Assembly (NCBI RefSeq): GCF_032362555.1
Contig: NC_083513.1
Location: 3,782,001-3,846,000, forward strand
From: Amyelois transitella
Taxonomy: Eukaryota > Arthropoda > Insecta > Lepidoptera > Pyralidae
DNA length: 64,000 bases
Direction of reading: 5' to 3'
The translations under genes were made by a program, and so were the position numbers. A model generated the notes under the pieces. The model had not been told where the DNA came from. It saw nothing but the letters and a program-made list of their open reading frames with translations, and did not search any database. Numbering within the stretch: the first letter of the stretch is position 1; each line of letters opens with the position of its first letter. Of this stretch, positions 53,990-64,000 are shown piece after piece.

Positions 53990-56900
53990 TAAGCACCTAG
54001 GCGTCCGTACTCATTGAGACTTGTTTACAAAATGCTTTTTTCTTTACCTGATTGTCGTTAATTTGGTAATGACTTTTGTCGTTTGTGTGCGTTGGACTTC
54101 ACGTTACTGCACTAGTCCGGTTTATTTGTGGGCATGATAAGGCTCACATACCGTGTTTCCGATAGTGGCCAGGAGATAATAGACAAAAATGGTTTACGGT
54201 AGCTCCAATGCTTATCACAATTACTAATTTGGAATCGTTTTGAATTTAACTTAAAGGTTTAGTTGATAGAACACTGCATGTTGTTCTTATACTCGTAACT
54301 GATGAACAGAAAATAGCAAATTTTTGAGTTCGACCACTTTTTCAAGGGTATTTTAAAGAAATTGTTTTAAACAAAGTTTGGGGAAGAAAGAGGGAATTGT
54401 CTATAAAAGGAACCAAAGGAAACCAAAGGGTGAAGAGTGAGGAAACCAAAGGGTCCAAACCCTGGTCATAGCTGTGTTAGGTTTCCCTGGTTGGCCCTGG
54501 GGAGGCTATATAGCGTCGCTTCGTGCAGTAACCTAATTAGAACAGTGGCATACTACCTTCACAATTAATTATGATTATGACACAATCTTTACAATAATAA
54601 GTTCGCTATTGTAATTGTTCAGATATTTGTATTCATTTGTTTAGTAAATATTACCCTACCAACTAAGTCGAACGAAAATTGCAATGTGGCATACTAACCA
54701 ATCTCAAATTTTATAGAAGATATAGAAGTAGACTTAAGATTATTAACTGTATTAGGTACCATAAAAACCTTAAAATTTGTTTAACAATTTAACGTGTCAG
54801 ACTAACAAATTTTTGAATTTATAATTTTAGTATAGCAATATGTATTGCATCCATCAACTCACATAATTCTTACAACCGTTATTTAGGTCTTCGGCCGTCC
54901 TGATAGGAAACTCATTAAGATATCGTGGAAAATTCTACTTTACCAAATACAAAAACATCTGAAATCTTCGTCGATTACAAGGGCAACACATAATTTGCTG
55001 ATTCAAAGGACGCCGTATGAACAAAACTAAAGATTAATGGGCATAACAATTACAGTAACGTTCGATGTAATATAGTAAAATGGTTTTTGAAGCGCCTGTT
55101 ATGGAGAAAAATTCATTAATCAATAATTGTTGTAGCAGCACGTGCGAACTAAGTGAGCATTAAATAATTGTGACTGTGGTTTGCTCCTTCTTTTTGTTGC
55201 ATCTTCCCTGGGTACGAAATTAGGAACCCAGGGTCTGTTTATTATGGATGGATTGGATGCATTAATACTAATATTATTAATGCGAAAGTGAATAAGGAAG
55301 TGTGTGTGTTCGATACTTTTTCACGCAAAATCTACGACGAATTTCGATGTTTAGTACACAGAGCTTAAGATGGAATAACGCATAAGTTATTATTCCGAAA
55401 CAACCATGGTAGCGAAGCCTGGGCATGGCGCATGGGCTAAATAATTTTTATTGTATGTATGATTGTTTGTTACGCGATAATTTTCGAATTTTTGATCTGA
55501 TTTTGACGAAATTGAAATATATGTAGGATCGTTCAATAGAATTTTTAGTTTCGTGGGGCATCGACATTGGTTGAGATGTTTTTGAGATATTCACAATTTT
55601 GTAAAAATTTATTGTTTGTCTAAGTTCGCGGCAAACAACTAATAAATAATACATTCGATTGCGATACTTTAAACCTCTTTGTTGTGACTTGGTTAGCAAT
55701 TAAACTAATATAACTTAAAAACTATTAATTGGTACATGACCGCCGTAATTATTCGGACACCTTAATAATTTGATCACCGACGGTCCTGTAAAGACCCTAT
55801 GCGTTTATTCTATGGCCCCGGTTTAATGGAAACGCACCCTTATAGTCAGCTGCTTTGAACCCGCCACCCTGGTCATTGTCGCGTATGATGGATGGCCCAG
55901 GGTCGTGAGAGTATGTCTCCTACGGGGTTTATGATCGTGATGGTAAGCAGGGAACTTTTGTCAAAGGATTTGTGCTCTTTCATATCACATTGAAATATGT
56001 CTAGCCTAAGTCTTAATTCTGTAACTGTATTTTATATGAAGGTGTTATTAGATCTCAGATCGGACCAGTATCCAATCTAGGATCCCGGTTCGAGAAGATA
56101 AATTAATAATTACTTAGATGTGTACTCTTTCTTATCTTTGCTTATTCTTTAGGATATAGAATGTGCTGAATGACTACCTATATTAATAAGTACGAGTACA
56201 AAATATTGTAATTGCTTTCAGAACCTTTGCAGATGTAGTTTTAAATCAAGTCAAATAAAGGAAAAATAATCCAATAACCGTTTTTTATATCTGTTCGCTT
56301 TGATACAACATAAGTCGGCAGAAATTTCACAGCTACGGCTAGCAACCGTTACTCTAATAAATTTTATGACTCCCGGGACAAAAGCGTGCTATCCCGTCCA
56401 AAGACCCTATGCTCATAACGTCAAAGCGATGATATATTACCATTTGCTCAAAGGGGACCTTTTTTTGTTCTCATCGTAATGGTTTTACTTAATCGACACC
56501 ACTGACAGGGATGGAGATATCGTTTTGTTTAAGTGGGAATGGGATACAAGATTGAGTATCTGTAGCAGAGAAAAGTGATTCAGACATCGGAGCTTGGTTT
56601 GGTTATCCACTGTCAACAGTTGTAGTCATAACCGTGGTGCTTGGTGGTAGCGGTTGAAAGTTTATAGGATTTCTTGGTTGAAGGACAAATGAGATATTAT
56701 TGTGATGTAACATGATAAAATTGAATATTTCTGGAGCCTGGAGAATCTGTGTATTAAATTTCTTAAATATTTGAAAGTTGGCGCCGTATCTTATTGAATT
56801 CTTAGAGAATGAATAAAGATGCAGAATAAATGTAAGTAATTAATTTGTCAAAAACTTTTCGATTTTTTTATTTTTTGATAGAACGAGATGATTCTTAAGG

Positions 56901-57520
56901 AATGTTATTTAATTTTCAACATGAAGTTAATTCTATGTAGAAATATAAACTTATTAGCTAGCCTTCTTAGATATCGAAATATTTAAAAGATTGCTAAGAT
57001 AGGTGCTTAATTTTTAAATTTGATGGATTTTTATTCCGCATAACAACGCATATAAGTTCGGAGTAAACATAACGAATAACAAACTTACGAAAAACGTGTC
57101 TATTTATATTTTTTTCTGTATTAAATTAGTGCCATCTCGTAGAAATGTAGTCATACACTGCCTCACTGCCTTATCGAGGGTAACCTAAACCGGAGGTTCT
57201 CATTCAAGGACAAATATAACATACGGAGGCTTGCACGCCACAGAAACGCAGTAACAGTTCACTAGATGGCGTCACTATGAAATTGATACTAATATGTCTG
57301 TGCAAAATATTGTGATACTAGTCGCGCCTCCGGGCTTCGCTTCCGTATGTATTTAAGTATTAAAATGCCGTATATGTTTTTCAACAAAGTTTAATTCTAC
57401 CCGTGTATCAAATTTTATCAAAATGCGCTAAGTGGATTTTGCGTGAAAGAGAAACAAACACAAAATAGAGACAGCATCCCTCCTTTCCCCAGAAAGGTAG
57501 CCAGAGACTATTTTAACGAA
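53990..57520. other. zen upstream region and intergenic DNA
   Basis: No coding region recognised. Around 54450-54540 ('ggccctggggaggctatata') and 55740-55940 ('gatggatggcccagggtcgt') are blocks richer in GC than the rest, possibly old repeats. A dispersed-repeat edge lies at about 57315. Confidence 0.45.
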
Positions 57521-57527
57521 CTTATAA

Positions 57528-57585
57528 GTACAGACTATTGGCTTTGTCTACCCCGCAAGGGATAAAGACGTGATTATATGTTTTT
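57528..57585 (+). repeat. SINE family 1 tail fragment
   Basis: 'actattggctttgtctaccc' and 'cgcaagggataaagacgtga' are the last about 55 bp of the SINE. It sits just behind a LINE-like 'aggtagccagagactatttt' piece. Confidence 0.6.
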
Positions 57586-58555
57586 ATACCTCTTTGGCAT
57601 AGGACAGTTTTGCTCTGGCCTTTCACCATAAAATTTTAATTAGAATTTTAGCTACGTTTATGATACGAGTAGATACGATAGTTTCTGACAAACATATTCA
57701 TACCATAATATTTAAATGTTTTATTTGACTTGAAATACTTATTTATATATAACATGGCCTGAACAACCTTAAGATGCTTGAGTTCGCTTTTTATGACAGC
57801 ATTGAGAAGTATAAGTTAGCAGTGAAAATGCATAATGCGTGCTAATACCTTTTTCCTGCGAGATTGTAAAAGTTAATCCGGAGGCTTTTAAACTTTTGCA
57901 ATATTATTTTACCTGACGAGAATGTCAGCTAATCGGGGCCTTTGAATCTTTTCTCTATCTGCTCCATAAGTTAGTAAATTACATAAATAAGACCGACCAT
58001 CTTTAAAATAGTCATATCCATTATAATATTATACATGATAGTAATATTATAAATGTGTTCGTGTGTTTGTTTGTCCCTCTTTCACGTCAAAACCATAGAA
58101 ACCATCTCCGTTAATTTTAGTACATATAGTGTGACGTACGCAGAGTGAGATAGAGTACTTGTACAGCCGCGGCCGAAAGCAAGTAGGTATACGATAAATA
58201 CTAATCCTTAAACAAATATAATAATAGCTGAAAATTAAATAAAATCAGTTTAGCAAGCAAAGCAAACAATGAAACCCGTTATACCGGCTATGTTTAATCA
58301 GCATTAATCTTCAAACATTCGGTTTCCATGTAACTGTCCGGATTTCTGTCATAAATTGTAATTAATATTCGGTCATGCGCGATTTTTATTATTACCATTA
58401 GCTATGGAATTAAATGAAAACCTTCAATAATTTAAGACCTATTTAAACACGCACGTCTTTAGCTCTTATGGGGTAGTAATAGTCATATTGAAATAACTAG
58501 TTCTACATTCATTCATGTTTTTTAATGTAGACAATGTGCATTCGTCCATGATTTA
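57586..58555. other. Intergenic, nothing recognised
   Basis: AT-rich DNA without gene signals. Confidence 0.4.
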
Positions 58556-58579
58556 GATTTAAGAGATCTATATTTGTAT

Positions 58580-58735
58580 ATTGACGTCCGATGAAAATGC
58601 TGCAGTGAAGTTTGTTCCGCCGCTTCTTCTACACATGCGCTTTGGAAGCAGTATAATTAGATTTAAGTGATGTGACGTCAATAAGTGAAATCTTGTATCC
58701 AATTTGAAAATAAATCTATTCTATTCATAATAATA
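58580..58735 (+). repeat. 3' end of a dispersed retroelement
   Basis: 'gatgaaaatgctgcagtgaa', 'gttccgccgcttcttctaca' and 'cgtcaataagtgaaatcttg' with 'aaataaatctattctattc' at the end has the look of a LINE or SINE 3' terminus. The family is not assigned. Confidence 0.45.
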
Positions 58736-58739
58736 AGTT

Positions 58740-59610
58740 TCTAGTCCAATAGTTCTCAAGTTTATTACCCTTTCTCTTGATCTATTTTTACCAACAATTT
58801 ATACAATATCGCTATATTCGGGTTTCCACTTCACATATATTGCCCATTAGAGGGGCGAGGGAGGTATTTAGTTGATTTTAAGTTGTATCAAGCCTAATAC
58901 ATTTGACAAAAACACGGCATTCAAATAGGAGCAATAGTTTTCGCTTTTGCGTGTACAAATATACAGATAGGCAGAAATTCAAAAAGGATATATTTTATTG
59001 ACATCTGTTGGTCTGATATATTATATATCCCCAAATTGACTTTTTGGTAACATCTCTCAAATACAGACATCAGTCAGTTACTATTTTATTATATGTATAT
59101 ATTGATTTCTTCATTAACCCATAGTGCCGTTAATAATTATGAGAAATGCTAATTGGACTGAAGTTATGGTTAATGACCATCATTTATGTATCAGTTTGAA
59201 ATGCGAGCTCACAGCAGCAGTAGCATGCATAATGTAATAAACCTATATGGTACTTATATCGTATGATGCGATAATTTACCCAGATTAGGATCAATGTATT
59301 TACGTTATTTACTTAAATAATTTGATGAGTCGTGATTTAATACTAAGGTTTATTGTTAAAGCAAAAATATCACAACTTTATATTCCATTATACATGAGGA
59401 GTTTTACCTTCTTAATCTTGAGCCACTAATAATCTGTAAGGCTCTTCATGAACTGATAAGAACCTTTATATTTTATCAGGGCTCTACATTGGTACCGAAG
59501 AGAAAGAAAGAAGATAAGACGTAAAGTGCCAATGCCTTATCTAAGTAAATCCATCTGGTCGATACTCCATACACGAGTAAGCAATTATAATGTCTATACT
59601 CTCTTCCATA
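58740..59610. other. Intergenic, nothing recognised
   Basis: No coding frame or clear repeat. Confidence 0.4.
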
Positions 59611-59612
59611 TA

Positions 59613-59712
59613 TAATTTATTACGTCTTTATCCCTAACGGGGTAGACAGAGGACATCCATGAGAGTGGAGATGGAGTAGTCTTAATCTAAAGTGACGGAA
59701 ACCACACGGCAC
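59613..59712 (-). repeat. SINE family 1 with internal deletion
   Basis: The 3' end ('cgtctttatccctaacgggg') joins directly to the 5' part ('gaaaccacacggcac'), the middle being lost. Confidence 0.65.
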
Positions 59713-60359
59713 AGCTTAAAATACATTAAAAATAAACACTTATTTGCAATTATCTAGCAACGCGTACTTACTTATGAATTCTCCCACAGCTATACGAGCA
59801 ATAAATCTAGAAAGAAATATTCAAATGCTAAAAGCGAGACCGCTAGGCTAAATTAATTTCGTTCTTGCAAATTTACAGGCAATGTTAAGTTGTTCGCCTG
59901 CAGTTACTTGCCAGAATGTGCAGTGGAACTCGTGAATGGCGAAACTTTTGTATAGTTCTGTCCTGGTGTGGTACGAGATATTACAATTGGAATTGCTAGA
60001 TGTAAAAAGAATCAGGAATAAATATGTCTTTTGTCTCCTTTTGTAATTCAGAGAAAACATTAGTTTTAGTTTAGAATTTCCTGGTTCTGTTGAAACGTTT
60101 AATTAAGCAAACGCTTTCTCTTATCATTTTGTGTGCCAGTTGCACCCTACGCTTTGCTACAATACATTGGGGCCTAACGTCCGCTGTCTGACTTTTTTCA
60201 TTCCACTTGTGCAATTTGGAGCATACTCAGTTTTGAGTACACTAGCTCTTATAATGTTATTTCGTAAAATCTCGGTTTCTTTCAGTGGGTTCCAGCACAG
60301 GCGGCGGGTCCCGATTTTTTTCTCTAGATAGCCTGCAGGCTTCTGTGATATGAGTACGT

Positions 60360-60445
60360 GACCGACCCAGGCCCTGTAGCATGGCCCGGACGGCGCCATT
60401 TTTACCGCGCGAAACAGCGATAGTTTTCGCGCGATAAAACGGAAT
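60360..60445. repeat. GC-rich palindromic element, second copy
   Basis: 'ggcgccatttttaccgcgcg' and 'agttttcgcgcgataaaacg' form a short palindrome related to the element at 26.16 kb. Confidence 0.5.
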
Positions 60446-60796
60446 CGTACGTGCAATGCCACAGGGATTGCGCAAGCTTGTATTTTGCTAGCTATATCGC
60501 AGACATGAAGACTGTCGACAGTATGCGTGAATGAATGAATGAAAAATTTATTTGAAATAACTCAAGCGTGAATTCCTGACGCGGCCTCTCCACGACACTA
60601 CGCACATTCAGTATTGTATTTTCATCTGCGTGGAATGAAGTTCCTGTTCGTGTCACTGGCTGCATGTCACTGCCATATAATAGAACAGGTCTAATGATGC
60701 ATCACTCATAATTCCCATAATATAATTTGGCCATTTTTTCGACCTGTTGCCTGCCTGGCGTCAATTTTACTTGAGAGTGTTGATAGTTGCATATTC

Positions 60797-60920
60797 ATGT
60801 ATATAATCACGTCTATATTCCTTGCGGGGTAAATAGAGCCAGCAGTCTTGAAAGACTGATAGGCCACGTTCAGCTGTTGGGCTGAATGAAACAATTGAGA
60901 TTCAAATAGTGACGTTGCAC
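60797..60920 (-). repeat. SINE family 1, 5' truncated
   Basis: 'cgtctatattccttgcgggg' to 'aacaattgagattcaaatag'. Confidence 0.7.
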
Positions 60921-61214
60921 AAGTAATAAATGTTTGTTTTCTAAATGGATGAAAAATATTTTGCGTTAAGTAAACTCTATTTCCAGTATCATCATTTAAT
61001 ATAAGCCTATGTATAACTTTTCTGTAATATCATAAACATATCTATACTATTATGTATGACATACGTTAGTGCCCTATGTAGGCTTTATATTAAAAACGTT
61101 CGAGTTCCCGGTAGACAGATGGCGCGAATGTGCCCGTTAACGCCGTTTCTGAACTGTTGCCAAACTTGATACCGGATGCCATATTGGATCTTTTATTATT
61201 ATAACTTGTAATAA

Positions 61215-61395
61215 TAACATAGGATAGGCTTATATAATTTGGGATTCCCCTTTTAGACGATGGGCTAGCGACCTGTCACTATTTCAATCTCAATTATATC
61301 ATTAAGCCAAACAGCTGAACGTGGCCTGTTAGTCTTTACAAGACTGTTAGCTATGTCTACCCCGCAAGGGGAAATAGACGTGATTATATGTATGT
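61215..61395 (+). repeat. SINE family 1, lacking the first part
   Basis: 'taggcttatataatttggga' to 'gcaaggggaaatagacgtga' plus a tgtatgta tail. Confidence 0.75.
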
Positions 61396-62290
61396 AATAA
61401 CAACAGAGGCTGAATAATTAATAATAACGACATAACTTGATACAGTTCGTGCCGTTTCTCGCGTCTGAATTAATCGTTTGTTCAATAGTTTTTGTGTGAA
61501 ACAGTTACAAACGAACATACTCTTGCTCATAGAGTTTTGTATGTTTTTATTAATAAAATTTAATGTATGTTAGTCAGATTATTCGCTAAAGCGAAACAAG
61601 TTTTGGATAACATATTTATTTCTATACAAGCTCTTCGATTAAATCTTTCTTGAATAATTTAAATGGGAAACTTAAAACACGTTGATTTCAAAAGCTATTT
61701 GCACTGTTTCATGGTAATTTAACGACGCCAATAAAATTTACCATCCAATTATAGAGATATATTTTTTTATGTGAGACCCAGTAATCTCGGCTGGCGAAAA
61801 TAAAACAAGCAATTATACTTACATTTTACGACTAGAAGTTTGTTTTCAGTTTAATTATTGGAGGTTCTTCGAAGAGTAGGCAGAGAGAAAGTCTCTCTCC
61901 TTTTTTTAATACAGGGTTTGCGAACTTGTTACAAATGCATTACGTAGAATAACATGATAATTCAAGTACTTTTTGAACGACCACAACATGATTACTTACG
62001 ATAATCTTCACTTATTTCATCTACATTCAATAATCTTTTCTGGAATTAGTTTTTCGATTCCTATATTCATAACCTGACCCTTCACCAGAACCTCCAGATT
62101 TTATCAACAAGCAAACAAAAACACGTATACTTCCCCTTTTGTAATAACTAATATTAATATAGCGTTCCTATACGGTCAATGAGAAGAATTTTACATTTGA
62201 ACTAACACATACTCTCAAATTATAATTATTTTACTCCATCAGCTTAGGTATAATAATATATGTATAAGTCCGCCTTTGCTCAACATATTC
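61396..62290. other. Intergenic DNA with LINE scraps
   Basis: About 61870-62110 holds weak matches to the RTE-like LINE end ('gagtaggcagagagaaagtc', 'cctgacccttcaccagaacc'). Otherwise nothing is recognised. Confidence 0.4.
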
Positions 62291-62294
62291 ATAA

Positions 62295-62366
62295 TGTATG
62301 TTTCTACTACAGATGTATTTTTTTATGGACAATAAAGATAATTTGTATTGTATTGTATTGTATAAT
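62295..62366 (+). repeat. Retroelement 3' end with (attgt)n tail
   Basis: 'ttttatggacaataaagata' is followed by 'attgtattgtattgta', a pentanucleotide tail as found at some LINE 3' ends. Confidence 0.5.
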
Positions 62367-62369
62367 GGG

Positions 62370-63460
62370 AAATATCGAACTTTTATTACTACAAAAGGTG
62401 TTGTATAAGTACCGAGCCTACATACTGCAGGGTCATTGCCCCCGTCTAGTGACAATTATTACAAGAGGGGTCCGACAGGGCTAACCGCTCTGAAATCTAC
62501 CAATGTATTTAGATCCATGTCACTTTGTTGTTTTCCTTTGAGTTTTAGAAACCCGATTAATTAAATTAACCCATTAAAGTGAGCTTAGAATTCTTCGCAT
62601 TATGAATTTTTATTAAAATATTTTCTTTTGAAATAAAGATTTCCATTAATAATTTTTTTTTCTTTTTGCGGAATTGTTTTCTAATTATTATTATTTAATA
62701 AATTTTGTTTTGTTTAATTGAACAGCTAATTTAAAGCTGTAAAAGTTAAGATTTTTATGGAATAATCCTGTAATTGTACAAATTTGAACATAATTCCATA
62801 ATCCTCTTTCCTGGAGGCAAAAATCTTCATAATTTTATGAATATGTATTTAGGTATTTAGGTACCGATTCCTTTAAAAAGTTAAAGAAAAAATAACGTTT
62901 AGAGTTTTAAAAAGTTATGTTTAGCGAATTGGTTGGTCTCTACAAAATGGTCTTTGTAACAACCAAACGCCTTAATGTTTTAGTGTTCCTACTAGATGTG
63001 TAAATTAAGCTTTTAGTATCTAGGCTGTATGGTGCGAGCCTTTTAGTGTTTATATAACTTAATGAATATTTCATGATTGATTTGAAGTGATAAACTTTTA
63101 AAATTTATTCGCTTTCGTAGAGAAAGTTTCCAATTGATATTGTTTCCGAGTGCATTAACAACATTTAAGCTTTAATCTCCTAGATTTTCTTCCTCCCGTG
63201 ATAGGTTTCTTCATCGATGATGACGTATGTGATGCACAATTTCAAATCTGCCGCCATATACTAAGTAGTTAATGCCTGTCTAGCACGTTCAGGCATTATA
63301 TAGTACATTTGCGCATTACTATTCACTGTACTTAATAAATTTAGACGATCACGCGTCAGTTACATATAATTAACACAATGCACTCAGAAAAAGTCATTTG
63401 TTTATGACCGAGGTTGGATTTGAACCTGTGCCTCTGAGCATCACTCATTTAATCTAGAAC
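62370..63460. other. Intergenic, nothing recognised
   Basis: AT-rich. A tRNA-like SINE scrap is possible at about 63400 ('gaggttggatttgaacctgt'). Confidence 0.4.
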
Positions 63461-63467
63461 TGTAACG

Positions 63468-63705
63468 GTGCCGTGTGGTTCCCGCAACTTTACAATAAAA
63501 CCACACCATATATTCTGTGGATGTCGTAAAAGACTAATAAACTTAGGATACTTCTTGTAGGCGATGGGCTAGCAACCTGTCACTATATGAATCCTGATGC
63601 CATCATTAATTCATATAGCTGGCCATGGCCGTTCAGTCTTTTCAAGACTGTTGACTCTGTCTACCCCGCAAGGGAGACGTGACTATACGTATGTATGTAC
63701 CTTAA
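63468..63705 (+). repeat. RTE-tailed SINE (family 1)
   Basis: 'ggtgccgtgtggttcccgca' at the start, 'gatgggctagcaacctgtca' in the middle, and 'ccccgcaagggagacgtgac' plus a tgtatgta tail at the end. Confidence 0.8.
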
Positions 63706-64000
63706 CGGTTTTACCACCGACGCACACCAAATTCCCGAAATCTATTAAACAATAAATTGTAACCAGCTAGAATGACATTAATTAGGACAGTTCCGATTTA
63801 CGTCACGTGCCTGACGTGGCGCTAATCGTTACACTAATAACTACAGTATGCAATACACCTAAATTACATTGTTCTGTCAACTCCTACGACATATTGTACA
63901 CGAATACAACATTCAGATCAGTGACTTATTATGATTAGTATCTGTGTAGTCATATAATTATTAGAATATCTACAATAAACGAACCTGATTTGTTAAAACA

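Noticed and set aside
2281-64000. Regularly spaced 'ccccgcaagggatatagacgtg' blocks, considered as a CRISPR-like or regulatory array
   Set aside because: They are dispersed in both orientations as parts of 260-bp elements with target duplications, so they are SINE copies, and the genome is eukaryotic.

Overview
The window looks like part of the Hox cluster of a moth or butterfly (Lepidoptera). The evidence is a divergent zerknullt (zen, Hox3) gene on the minus strand at about 51.9-53.9 kb, preceded by a long run of plus-strand zen-like homeobox genes with atypical homeodomains. These match the lepidopteran Special homeobox (Shx) genes, which are known to lie between proboscipedia (pb) and zen. 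The AT-rich intergenic DNA also carries short interspersed elements and boundary motifs typical of Lepidoptera. The species and the ShxA-D letter of each gene cannot be fixed by reading alone.

Layout: 0-2.2 kb holds four badly decayed homeobox fragments. 2.3-11.9 kb is repeat-rich DNA with a defective mariner and a probable non-autonomous DNA transposon. 11.9-22.6 kb is a tandem array of three composite Shx units. Each unit has a two-exon gene followed at once by partial homeobox copies of one or two other classes. Only the first unit keeps an intact gene (354 aa); the second and third have lost frame, start codon and/or TATA box. A further Shx remnant lies at 22.8-23.6 kb. A 5'-truncated RTE-like LINE with an open 859-aa frame fills 26.7-29.3 kb. 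Three related genes follow at 31.2-32.6, 34.4-35.6 and 39.4-40.4 kb. They share homeodomain, PKLSP, QPGPSTA and C-terminal cysteine motifs; two of them have a PEDLS (CtBP-type) motif. The middle one has lost key DNA-contact residues but keeps an open frame. A six-exon Shx gene (43.8-47.1 kb) has three tandemly duplicated small exons. zen is a three-exon gene on the opposite strand. 54-64 kb is intergenic DNA with repeats and no recognised gene.

By family knowledge, zen and Shx proteins are homeodomain transcription factors used in the egg and in extra-embryonic tissue (serosa specification). The sequence here shows a lineage under strong birth-and-death evolution: repeated tandem duplication, fusion, a micro-inversion, SINE insertion into a homeobox, and divergence of DNA-binding residues. 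The most unusual items are the degenerate-homeodomain gene at 34.4 kb, the shared C-terminal module of the three-gene subfamily, the exon triplication at 44-45 kb, the composite pseudo-homeobox units, and a SINE family whose tail matches the last codons of the resident LINE.
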